Of a DNA stretch of 10,732 nt, positions 4,422-10,732 are shown piece by piece (the stretch's first letter is position 1; every line of letters begins with the position of its first letter). Source of the stretch: JBEKTY01 sp049515555 (GTDB lineage Bacteria > Planctomycetota > Planctomycetia > Pirellulales > Thermoguttaceae); NCBI GenBank assembly GCA_049515555.1, contig JBEKTY010000220.1:1-10732 (forward strand). Reading direction: 5' to 3'. A program made the position numbers and the translations under genes. Below the pieces are notes generated by a model, which ran no database searches, had not been told where the DNA came from, and was given only the letters and a program-made list of their open reading frames with translations.

Positions 4422-6386
4422 TCATTCGTGCCCGCCGCCATCGGGGATGTCCATGCCGAGCTGCCGCATCTTGCGGTAGAGATTCGAGCGGTGCAGGCCC
4501 AGGCGTTGGGCTGCCCGGCTCATGTTGCCGCCGGCGGCCTCGATCATGCGGCGGATGTAGTCTTTTTGGAAGCGGCAGGTGGCGTCGGTTAGCGGGCGGT
4601 CCAGATCGGCGGCCAGTGGGCTGCGGCCCCGCGTGGAGGGGACCAGGGTCAGGTCGTCGGCCTCGATCCGGTCTGTGCCTGAGAGGTAGGCCAGCCGCTC
4701 CATGAGGTTTCGCAGCTCGCGGACGTTGCCGGGCCAGGGATGTTCGAGGAGCCGCTTGCGGGCCGCGGGCGAGAGTTCGAGGCCTTTGCGGCGGGCCCGG
4801 TGCGAGAAATCATCCAAAAAGTGCTCGGCCAGCAGGAGGATGTCGGCCGGCCGATCCCGCAGCGGCGGCAGCTCGATGGTGACCACGTTCAGGCGGAAGT
4901 AGAGGTCTTCGCGAAAGCGTTTGTGGCGGACCATTTCGGCCAGGTCCTGGTTCGAGGCGGCCAGGATGCGGGCGTCGGTGTGGATCGGCGTCGAGCCGCC
5001 CACGCGGACGATCACCCGTTCCTCCAGTACCCGCAGCAGCTTGGCCTGGCCGGCGAGGCTCAGGTCGCCGATTTCGTCGAGGAACAGCGTGCCGCCGGCG
5101 GCCAGCTCGAAGCGGCCGGGGCGGGCCTCCCGGGCGTCGGTAAAGGCCCCTTTCTCGTGGCCGAACAGCTCGCTTTCGGCCAGGCTTTCGGGGATGGCCG
5201 CGCAGTTGACCGCGACGAACGGCTGATCGCGCCGCCGGCTGAAATAGTGGATCGATTGGGCCACCACTTCCTTGCCGCTGCCGTTGGGGCCCAGCACGAG
5301 CACGGCCAGGTCGGTATCGGCCACGCGGCGGATGATCGAGCGCAGGGCCTCGATGGGCGGGCTGCTGCCGATCAGCCGCACGCCTTCGGCCGCCTGCTCG
5401 GCGATCTGGCGGTTGGTGGCCAGCAGCCGCTGGCGGTCGCGGACGTTTTCCAGGGCTACGGCGGCGTGGGCGGCCAACTCGATCAGGGCCTCTTCATCGG
5501 CCTGGGTGAACGAGCCGCTCAGGCGGTTGATGATCTCGAAGGCCCCAAACAGTTCGCCGGAGTGGCCCCGCAGTGGAACACAGAGCAGCGTTCGCGTGCG
5601 GTAGCGGAGCTGGGCGTCGATGTGGTGGTCGATGGCCTGCGGCTCCAGCGCGGCGTCGACTCGGCGGGGCTGGCCGGTGCGGATCACCTCGCCCACCACG
5701 CCCCGGTCGTCGGCAATCCGCAGCTCGCCCTCCTTGACGCCCAGCGCCGGCCGGCCCACCAGGCAGTGGTTGGGCCGGTCCCAGAGGAAAATACTGGCCC
5801 GGTCGGCCTGGAGCAAGCGGGTGGCGGCCTCGGCCATCTGCAGCAGCAGGGGCTCGATCTCGCGGGTCTGGTTCCATTGGCTGGTGATGTCCAGGATGGT
5901 TTCCAGTTGGCGGATGCGTCGGGCCTGCTGGCAGCCGGTGCGTGCGGCGGCCAGGGCCTCGCGCACCAGCGGCCCCAGCGGTTCGGCCAGCGCAAGCGTC
6001 GCGGCCGAGTCCACCGGGCTGGGCCAATGCAGCAGCAGCGACTGGACCGGCGCGGTCCGCAGGGCCAACGGGACGGCCGTCCATGCCCCCTGCGTGCGGG
6101 TCGTCTCGCGATCGAGCACGTCGGCCAGCAGCTCGACGGGCAGGGAGCGGGCCGCACCCGATTCGGCCGCGACGGTCCATCGGCCGGCCTCGGCCGAGAC
6201 CACTGCGGCGTAATCCGGCCCCAGGGCAACCACGATGCGTGCCAAGGCCGATGTTAGCCATGCCCCGGCGTCATCAGTTTGGTTGGCCCCGGCGAGCAGT
6301 TCGGCGGCCAATTCCGCCCAATTCTGGGGGTTAGTGACGGGCGACGGCTGGGCCTCGGCACCATCGGGCGGCTTCTTCTGCAACAT
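4422..6386 (-). CDS. Sigma-54-dependent transcriptional activator (GAF, AAA+, Fis HTH)
   Basis: This encodes 654 residues, a bacterial enhancer-binding protein that uses ATP to open promoters held by sigma-54 polymerase. Residues about 20-155 look like a diverged GAF-like sensory region. About 165-315 is a GAF domain (RASIFLWDR, then TLLCVPLRG and ELFGAFEIINR), so a small ligand or another signal likely controls it; there is no response-regulator receiver domain. The AAA+ domain spans about 338-575: Walker A GPNGSGKE (366-373), SELFGHEKGAFTDA (405-418), Walker B GGTLFLDEIGD (431-441), FREDLYFRLNVV (491-502), and HPWPGNVRELRNLMERL (549-565). The C-terminal Fis-type helix-turn-helix is about 605-645 (NMSRAAQRLGLHRSNLYRKM). 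The sigma-54 contact loop is GAFTDA rather than GAFTGA. The ATG at 6386 is preferred over GTG at 6443 because the promoter's -10 lies at 6442-6447. It is divergent from the etf operon, its most likely target. Confidence 0.92.
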   Translation of the reverse strand: MLQKKPPDGAEAQPSPVTNPQNWAELAAELLAGANQTDDAGAWLTSALARIVVALGPDYAAVVSAEAGRWTVAAESGAARSLPVELLADVLDRETTRTQGAWTAVPLALRTAPVQSLLLHWPSPVDSAATLALAEPLGPLVREALAAARTGCQQARRIRQLETILDITSQWNQTREIEPLLLQMAEAATRLLQADRASIFLWDRPNHCLVGRPALGVKEGELRIADDRGVVGEVIRTGQPRRVDAALEPQAIDHHIDAQLRYRTRTLLCVPLRGHSGELFGAFEIINRLSGSFTQADEEALIELAAHAAVALENVRDRQRLLATNRQIAEQAAEGVRLIGSSPPIEALRSIIRRVADTDLAVLVLGPNGSGKEVVAQSIHYFSRRRDQPFVAVNCAAIPESLAESELFGHEKGAFTDAREARPGRFELAAGGTLFLDEIGDLSLAGQAKLLRVLEERVIVRVGGSTPIHTDARILAASNQDLAEMVRHKRFREDLYFRLNVVTIELPPLRDRPADILLLAEHFLDDFSHRARRKGLELSPAARKRLLEHPWPGNVRELRNLMERLAYLSGTDRIEADDLTLVPSTRGRSPLAADLDRPLTDATCRFQKDYIRRMIEAAGGNMSRAAQRLGLHRSNLYRKMRQLGMDIPDGGGHE

Positions 6387-6441
6387 AATGCCTACCAATG
6401 GAGTGATGTTAAAGTGAGTTGTAGATGGTTGGCAATGTATC

Positions 6442-6470
6442 ACTATAGTATATCTTACTCATTATGACAA
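6442..6470 (-). promoter_or_regulatory. Sigma-70-type promoter of the activator gene
   Basis: On the minus strand TTGTCA (6470-6465) and TATAGT (6447-6442) are separated by exactly 17 bases, each matching 5 of 6 consensus bases. Start of transcription near 6435 gives a leader of about 50 bases to ATG 6386. The local sequence is unusually A+T-rich for this window, as expected for a promoter. Confidence 0.7.
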
Positions 6471-6498
6471 CACTTTCCCGCCGATGACCGTTTGCCCC

Positions 6499-6527
6499 TT
6501 GACCGGACAGACTAGGTCTGCTACCTT
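6499..6527 (+). promoter_or_regulatory. Candidate etf operon promoter with palindrome in the spacer
   Basis: TTGACC (6499-6504) lies 17 bases before TACCTT (6522-6527). The -35 is good and the -10 poor (3 of 6), so activity may need an activator. A palindrome, CAGAC-TAG-GTCTG (6508-6520), fills the spacer, where a bound protein would block or reshape the promoter. The start would be near 6534, leaving a leader of about 75 bases before etfB. Confidence 0.35.
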
Positions 6528-6541
6528 CCGAAGCTTTCCCC

Positions 6542-6610
6542 CTGTGTCGAGATAGGGAGTTTTTGACGGCCTGGGTTATCCTCTGTGCCTAGATGGGGAG
6601 TCTAAGACGG
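6542..6610 (+). repeat. Imperfect 28-bp direct repeat in the etfB leader
   Basis: Bases 6542-6569 and 6583-6610 match at 22 of 28 positions, sharing CTGTG, AGAT, GGGAGT and GACGG. The offset is 41 bp, close to four helical turns. The second copy contains the GGGGAG ribosome-binding site and runs into the etfB GTG start; the first carries a similar GGGAG without a start codon. It may be a local duplication, a pair of regulator sites, or a translational decoy. Confidence 0.55.
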
Positions 6611-7524
6611 TGCCCTACGACAGCATTGTTTGCGTGAAGCAGGTCCCGGATACGGCCAACGTGACCGCCGAGGCGATGAAGGAAGACGGGACGGTCAACC
6701 GGGCCGCCCTGCCGACCATTTTCAACCCGGAGGATCTGCACGCTTTGGAGGCGGCCTTGGAGGTCCGCGACGGGCACGGCGGCACGGTCACGGCGATCAG
6801 CATGGGGCCGCCAAAGGCCGCCGACGTGCTGCGGGAATGCCTGTTCAGAGGGGCCGATCGGGCAATCCTGCTCACCGATCGTCGGGCCGCGGCCAGCGAC
6901 ACCCTGGCCACCAGCTATATCCTGAGCCGGGCGATCCGCACCATCGCCCGCTACGATATCGTGTTCTGCGGCCGGCAGGCGATCGACGGCGACACGGCCC
7001 AGGTTGGTCCGCAGTGCGCCGAGAAGCTCGGAATCCCGCAGATTACCTACCTGGAACGGTTCGTGGCCTTGCAGGGCGGCGTGGCCCGGGTGCGGCGCAA
7101 CATGGGCCACGGTTGGGAGGTCGTCGAGGCCACCCTGCCGGTGCTGGCCACGGTGATCCAAACGGCCAACGAGCCGCGGCCGGCGGCGGCCCGGCGGGTG
7201 ATGCGACTGAAGCGGGCCCGGGTGCCCGCCGAGGTTGCCATGGAAGTGAAAAACGCCCTGGGCGACGCTGCGGAGGAGCAACTGGCGGCCGAGACCACCC
7301 GCCGTGTGGAAGCCCTCCGCCGGCAGGGCTTGCTCATCGAGCAGTGGAACTTGGACGACATCGGCGCGGAATTGGATCGCTGCGGCCTAGCCGGCTCGCC
7401 CACCAAGGTGTTCCGCATCCAGGCCATCGTATTGACCAAGTCGGGCTACACCCGGGTTCCGGCCACCGAGGCGGGCGTCAGGCAGTTGGTCCACGAATTG
7501 GTGGTCGACCGGACTTTAGGCTGA
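6610..7524 (+). CDS. etfB: Electron transfer flavoprotein beta subunit, extended form
   Basis: This encodes 304 residues from GTG 6610, with GGGGAG about 9 bases upstream. It pairs with EtfA to form the soluble flavoprotein that takes electrons from acyl-CoA dehydrogenases. Family signatures are IVCVKQVPDTANV (6-18), INP-like FNPEDLHALEAAL (38-50), VTAISMGPPKAADVL (60-74), GADRAILLTDR (81-91), and YDIVFCGRQAIDGDTAQVGP (115-134). The last motif matches clostridial bifurcating-type ETFs, which bind FAD rather than AMP at this site, and not the mitochondrial type. The C-terminal part keeps GLAGSPTKV (259-267). Between residue 205 and about 245 there is a charged helical insert (EEQLAAETTRRVEALRRQG at 222-240), which explains the length above the usual 250-265. 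It is the first gene of a three-gene operon; 53 bp separate it from etfA. Confidence 0.93.
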   Translation: MPYDSIVCVKQVPDTANVTAEAMKEDGTVNRAALPTIFNPEDLHALEAALEVRDGHGGTVTAISMGPPKAADVLRECLFRGADRAILLTDRRAAASDTLATSYILSRAIRTIARYDIVFCGRQAIDGDTAQVGPQCAEKLGIPQITYLERFVALQGGVARVRRNMGHGWEVVEATLPVLATVIQTANEPRPAAARRVMRLKRARVPAEVAMEVKNALGDAAEEQLAAETTRRVEALRRQGLLIEQWNLDDIGAELDRCGLAGSPTKVFRIQAIVLTKSGYTRVPATEAGVRQLVHELVVDRTLG

Positions 7525-7531
7525 GGTTTGC

Positions 7532-7559
7532 GGCGGGACCGGCCTCGCGTGAGCCCGCC
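7532..7559 (+). other. Stem-loop in the etfB-etfA gap
   Basis: GGCGGG (7532-7537) can pair with CCCGCC (7554-7559), with smaller internal pairing CTC/GAG. On the minus strand the segment reads TTGTAGGGCGGGCTCACGCG, resembling the GTAGGGCGGG-type intergenic palindromes common in many bacteria. It sits just before the etfA ribosome-binding site (GAGG at 7567-7570) and may modulate etfA expression or be a REP-like remnant. Confidence 0.4.
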
Positions 7560-7577
7560 CTACAACGAGGATTTTCG

Positions 7578-8606
7578 ATGATCGAACCGAATCGTCAAGG
7601 CGAAGTCTGGGTCTTTGCCGAACAGGAAGACGGCTCGCTGCACGACGTGGCGCTGGAGTTGTGCGGCAAGGCGCGGGACCTGGCCGACCGCTTGGGAGTG
7701 CAGACCGGGGCGGTGCTGCCGGGCTCGAACGTCGGCCCCCTGGCCGACCGGCTGATCGCCCAGGGCATCGACACGGTGTACGTGACGGACGATCCGCGGT
7801 TGAGCCATTACCACACGGCGCCTTACGCCCGGGCGGTGACCACGCTGGTGACGAAGCACCGGCCGCAGATCGTGTTGTATGGCGCCACGGCGCTGGGCCG
7901 CGACCTGGCCCCGCGGATCGCCTCGACGCTGCGGGCCGGCATGACCGCCGACTGCACCGACCTGGACATCAGCGACGTCGAGGACCCGCGGACGAAGACC
8001 TTGCACAAGAACCTGCTGTTGCAGATTCGGCCGGCCTTCGGGGGGAACATCATCGCCACGATCGTCAATTACGATCACTGGCCGCAGATGGCCACGGTTC
8101 GCGAGGGGGTGATGGCGATGCGCCCACCCGATCCGGGCCGCCGCGGCCGGGTCGTCCACGAGCCGCTCCAGCCCACCGCCGCCGACCTGGCGGTGAAGCT
8201 CATCGAGCGGCACATCGAGCCCCGCCGGATCAACCTGAAGGGGGCGCGGGTCATCGTCGCCGGCGGCGGCGGGATCGGCAGCAAGGAGAACTTCAGCCTG
8301 CTGTACGACCTGGCGGGGGCCATCGGCGGGGCCGTCGGCGCCAGCCGGGCCGCCGTCGACAGCGGCTACATCGGCAAGGAACACCAGGTGGGGCAGACGG
8401 GCACCACGGTCCGCCCCGCCTTGTACATCGCCGTGGCCATCAGCGGCGCGGTGCAGCATCGGGCGGGCATGGAAGAATCGGCCAAGATCATCGCCATCAA
8501 CAGCGACGGCGACGCCCCCATCTTCGGCGTGGCCCATTACGGCATCGTCGGCGATTACAAGCTGATCCTCCCCATCATGATAAAAGCCATCAAGGAGCGC
8601 GTGTAG
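7578..8606 (+). CDS. etfA: Electron transfer flavoprotein alpha subunit
   Basis: This encodes 342 residues from ATG 7578, with GAGG seven bases upstream. The N-terminal domain (about 1-195) has WVFAEQEDGSLHDVALEL (11-28) and PQIVLYGATALGRDLAPRIA (96-115). The C-terminal FAD domain has ARVIVAGGGGIGSKENF (223-239), GAVGASRAAVDSGYIG (251-266), and the FAD-binding VGQTGTTVRPALYIAVAISG (271-290). It ends with AVQHRAGM and AIN-DGDAPIF-VAHYGIVGD (to 326). The order and spacing match the ETF alpha family at normal length. The usual ADYGIVGD near the end is AHYGIVGD here (Asp to His), and QHLAGM is QHRAGM. There is no added ferredoxin domain. It forms the heterodimer with EtfB and is followed 55 bp later by the dehydrogenase gene. 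Confidence 0.94.
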   Translation: MIEPNRQGEVWVFAEQEDGSLHDVALELCGKARDLADRLGVQTGAVLPGSNVGPLADRLIAQGIDTVYVTDDPRLSHYHTAPYARAVTTLVTKHRPQIVLYGATALGRDLAPRIASTLRAGMTADCTDLDISDVEDPRTKTLHKNLLLQIRPAFGGNIIATIVNYDHWPQMATVREGVMAMRPPDPGRRGRVVHEPLQPTAADLAVKLIERHIEPRRINLKGARVIVAGGGGIGSKENFSLLYDLAGAIGGAVGASRAAVDSGYIGKEHQVGQTGTTVRPALYIAVAISGAVQHRAGMEESAKIIAINSDGDAPIFGVAHYGIVGDYKLILPIMIKAIKERV

Positions 8607-8661
8607 GGAGTTTGGTTTTAGAAGGCACCGGCCGCTTGCGGCTTTGCAACGGAGATTCGGC

Positions 8662-10413
8662 GTGGCAAACTATTTTCTGGACAACGAAGACCTTCAGTTC
8701 CTGTTCGAGCACGTGGGCCTGGCCGAGCTTGCCCGCATCCAGGAGGATGATTTTGCGACCGTCGGCCAGGGGCCGGACGACTACGGTCCGCTGGACGCGG
8801 CCGACGCCGTGGACAACTACCGCCGCATCCTGGAGATCATCGGCGAGATCGCCGGCGACATGATCGCCCCCCATGCCGAGCAGGTCGACCGCGAGGGGAA
8901 CACCCTGAACCCAGACGGCACGGTGACGCTGCACCCGCTGGTCGAGCAGAACCTCAAGCGGCTCGCCCAGGGCGACCTGATGGGCTTCACCCTGCCGCGG
9001 AAATACGGCGGCCTGAACTGCCCCAACGTGGTCTACACCATGGCCAACGAGATCGTCGCCCGCGCCGACTGCTCGCTGACCAACCTCTTCGGGCTGCAAG
9101 GCATCGCCGAGACGATCTACGCCTTCGCCAACGACCAGATCAAGGACGAGTACCTGCCGCGGTTCTCGGCGGGGGAAGTCACCGGCGCCATGGTGCTCAC
9201 CGAGCCCGATGCCGGCAGCGACCTACAAGCCGTGCGGCTGCGGGCCTACCAGGACGCCGCGGGCAACTGGTTCCTCAGCGGCGTGAAACGCTTCATTACC
9301 AACGGCTGCGGCCACGTGCTGCTGGTGCTGGCCCGCAGTGAGCCCGAAATCAGCGACGGCCGCGGGCTGAGCCTGTTCGTTACCGAGCGCGGGCAGGGCG
9401 TGCGGGTGCGGCATCTCGAGGAGAAGCTGGGGATCCACGGCTCGCCCACCTGCGAGCTGGTGTTCGAGGCCACGCCGGCCCGGCTGATCGGCGAGCGGCA
9501 GCGGGGCCTCATCACCTACGTCATGGCGCTGATGAACGGGGCCCGGGTGGGCATCGCCGCGCAGTCGCTGGGTGTGGCCGAGGCCGCCTATCGACTGGCC
9601 CGAACCTACGCCCACACCCGCCAGCAGTTCGGCGGGCCCATCGAGCGGCTGCCGGCCGTCGCCGAGCTGGTCACCGACATGAAGATCGATCTGGAGGCCG
9701 CCCGGGCCCTGGCCTACGAGACCAGCCGCGTGTGCGACCTGGAGCACAACAACGCCCGCGTGCTGGAATGGGGCGGCCCCCTGCCGCCGGAGGAAGAGAA
9801 ACGCCGCAAGCAACAGGCCCGCGCCTACAAACGCCTCAACGGCATGCTCACCCCCATGAGCAAATACTATTGTTCCGAGATGTCGGTCCGCGTGGCGCAC
9901 AACGCGATCCAGGTGCTGGGCGGCTCGGGCTACATGAAAGACTACGCGGCGGAGCGCTACCTGCGCGATTCCCGCATTACCACGATCTACGAGGGCACCA
10001 GCCAGTTGCAGGTCGTGGCCGCGGTCCGCGGCGTGTCGTCCGGGGCACTCGACTCCTGGAGCGAGCCCTGGGAGCAAAAGCAATATGCCCAGCCCTTGCT
10101 GGAGGAGCTGAAGCAGAAGCTCCTCGACGGCCGGCGGCAGCTCTCCGAGGCCGTCCGCTTCGTCAAGGGCAAGGCCACGGCCTACCTGGACCTGTCGGGC
10201 CGGCGGCTGGTAGACTCGGCCATTGCGATTATCATCGGGCACCTGCTGCTGGGCCAGGGCGCGGCCAACGACCGCAAGCAGCGGGTCGCCCGCCGCTTCA
10301 TCAACCGGGAAATGCCCGTCCTGGACATGAACTGCCGGCAGGCCCTGGCCGGCGACATGACGCCCCTCGAGGAATACGCGGTGCTGGCCGGCCCCGTGCC
10401 GGCGGCGGAATGA
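8662..10413 (+). CDS. Acyl-CoA dehydrogenase, long form
   Basis: This encodes 583 residues from GTG 8662, chosen because GGAG lies eight bases upstream; an in-frame TTG at 8644 is less likely. It oxidises an acyl-CoA to the trans-2-enoyl-CoA using FAD and gives electrons to ETF. Visible features are the alpha-helical N-terminal domain, the FAD/substrate strand MVLTEPDAGSDLQ (177-189), FLSGVKRFITNG (204-215), ARTYAHTRQQFGGPI (313-327), and QVLGGSGYMKDY with ERYLRDSRI (417-439). The catalytic base is Glu444 in TIYEGTSQLQ. It is about 200 residues longer than butyryl-CoA dehydrogenase: a charged insert (about 362-395, rich in Glu, Lys and Arg) and a helical C-terminal extension (about 460-583) set it apart, as in long multi-domain acyl-CoA dehydrogenases. 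Substrate chain length cannot be read from the sequence. It is the third gene of the etf operon. Confidence 0.93.
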   Translation: MANYFLDNEDLQFLFEHVGLAELARIQEDDFATVGQGPDDYGPLDAADAVDNYRRILEIIGEIAGDMIAPHAEQVDREGNTLNPDGTVTLHPLVEQNLKRLAQGDLMGFTLPRKYGGLNCPNVVYTMANEIVARADCSLTNLFGLQGIAETIYAFANDQIKDEYLPRFSAGEVTGAMVLTEPDAGSDLQAVRLRAYQDAAGNWFLSGVKRFITNGCGHVLLVLARSEPEISDGRGLSLFVTERGQGVRVRHLEEKLGIHGSPTCELVFEATPARLIGERQRGLITYVMALMNGARVGIAAQSLGVAEAAYRLARTYAHTRQQFGGPIERLPAVAELVTDMKIDLEAARALAYETSRVCDLEHNNARVLEWGGPLPPEEEKRRKQQARAYKRLNGMLTPMSKYYCSEMSVRVAHNAIQVLGGSGYMKDYAAERYLRDSRITTIYEGTSQLQVVAAVRGVSSGALDSWSEPWEQKQYAQPLLEELKQKLLDGRRQLSEAVRFVKGKATAYLDLSGRRLVDSAIAIIIGHLLLGQGAANDRKQRVARRFINREMPVLDMNCRQALAGDMTPLEEYAVLAGPVPAAE

Positions 10414-10444
10414 GTTGAAACTGTCAGGGCTGAGTTGCAATTGT

Positions 10445-10555
10445 CCCCTCTCCCTCCGGGAGAGGGTTAGGGTGAGGGAAAATCAGTGCGGACCGTGCTC
10501 CTCCGATCTCCGCGACCGACACAGGCGCCCCTCACCCCAGCCCTCTCCCGGAGGG
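10445..10555. repeat. Inverted-repeat intergenic element, possible bidirectional terminator
   Basis: Arms 10452-10478 and 10529-10555 are inverted copies matching at 25 of 27 positions, with 50 bases between. The left arm also folds on itself: CCCTCTCCC (10446-10454) pairs with GGGAGAGGG (10458-10466) around TCC, and the right arm folds less well. Sequences of the type CTCCGGGAGAGGGTTAGGGTGAGGG are widespread intergenic repeats in many bacterial genomes. It lies between converging genes and could end transcription of both, or be a small mobile palindromic element. Confidence 0.7.
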
Positions 10556-10607
10556 TGGTCTGATTAAACGCCTAAGTTACTGTGGCCAATTGTGTTGCGC
10601 TTCGGAA

Positions 10608-10732
10608 TTACTTGTACGTGGCGAGTCGCTTGGAGATTAGGGTAACCCCCAGGTTCTCGCGAGTCCATTGTTGCACGTCCTTGACCGACACCGTGGAGAA
10701 TGCCCGTCGGATGGTTTCATCGGTCGCTTTCT
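10608..10732 (-). CDS. Unidentified gene, C-terminal 40 residues only
   Basis: Reading leftward from the window edge, a frame gives KATDETIRRAFSTVSVKDVQ, then QWTRENLGVTLISKRL, and ends at TAA (10610-10608). The composition looks like a real helical, DNA- or protein-binding tail rather than noise, but the piece is too short to name. It converges on the etf operon with the inverted-repeat element between them. Confidence 0.4.
   Translation of the reverse strand, partial: KATDETIRRAFSTVSVKDVQQWTRENLGVTLISKRLATYK

Noticed and set aside
4740..6257. A 505-codon open frame on the plus strand
   Set aside because: It lies antisense to the sigma-54 activator, whose domains are unmistakable, and its protein is low-complexity Gly/Ala/Gln/Arg; GC-rich genes commonly give such shadow frames.
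6387..6443. GTG at 6443 as start of the activator
   Set aside because: The TATAGT -10 element overlaps this codon, so the transcript would start downstream of it; ATG 6386 fits a 50-base leader.
6480..6609. Sigma-54 promoter upstream of etfB
   Set aside because: Candidate GG...GC pairs such as near 6573-6588 have 11-12 bases between them, not 10, and lack the TGGCAC context.
7560..8537. A 325-codon open frame on the minus strand
   Set aside because: It is antisense to etfA, with an Asp/Gly/Arg-rich product typical of the complementary strand of a GC-rich gene.
9223..10440. A 405-codon open frame on the minus strand
   Set aside because: It is antisense to the acyl-CoA dehydrogenase; the His/Gly/Gln-rich product has no recognisable domain.
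1..10732. CRISPR array, integrase or transposase gene
   Set aside because: No regularly spaced repeats and no tyrosine recombinase or DDE motifs were found in any credible frame.

Overview
The window is GC-rich with strongly GC-biased third codon positions, and it uses TTG and GTG starts. The proteins look like those of a Planctomycetes-type bacterium: a ycf46-type AAA+ ATPase with DUF1257/DUF2997 partners, a fixAB-like ETF pair with an extended beta subunit, and a long acyl-CoA dehydrogenase. That lineage is an inference from gene content and protein style; no rRNA or marker gene is present.

Left part (1-4282), accessory in character. It opens with the end of a DUF1257 (ycf35-like) gene, overlapped by a small DUF2997 gene that starts with TTG. 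A GIY-YIG/DUF123 nuclease-like gene then lies on the opposite strand, broken by one in-frame TAA. Next comes a 503-residue ycf46-type AAA+ ATPase, a strong stem-loop, and a tight run of four small uncharacterised genes joined by ATGA overlaps or short gaps. The last of these runs into a stretch with four GTTAC motifs (two direct, two inverted) and ends inside a perfect 12-bp hairpin. That hairpin sits 4 bp from the 3' end of a tRNA-Lys(CUU) gene read leftward. The geometry is what one expects of an element inserted at a tRNA 3' end, although no integrase or second att copy is visible here.

Middle (4287-6610). tRNA-Lys has its own good promoter. Beside it, on the same strand, lies a 654-residue sigma-54-dependent activator (GAF, AAA+, Fis-type HTH) with a GAFTDA variant of the sigma-54 contact loop. 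Its sigma-70-like promoter (TTGTCA-17-TATAGT) settles the start codon. The intergenic region it shares with the next operon holds a weaker candidate promoter with a palindrome between its -35 and -10, and a 28-bp imperfect direct repeat whose second copy contains the ribosome-binding site and GTG start of etfB.

Right part (6610-10413): an etfB-etfA-acyl-CoA dehydrogenase operon. The ETF subunits carry the sequence signature of the clostridial (bifurcating-type) ETFs, and EtfB has an extra helical insert. The dehydrogenase (583 residues) keeps its catalytic glutamate but is much longer than butyryl-CoA dehydrogenase. Together they should oxidise an acyl-CoA and pass electrons through ETF to the respiratory chain or another acceptor. 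The divergent activator is the obvious candidate regulator, but no convincing sigma-54 promoter was found next to etfB.

Right end (10414-10732). A 27-bp near-perfect inverted repeat with self-complementary arms lies between the operon and the 3' end of an unidentified gene read leftward.
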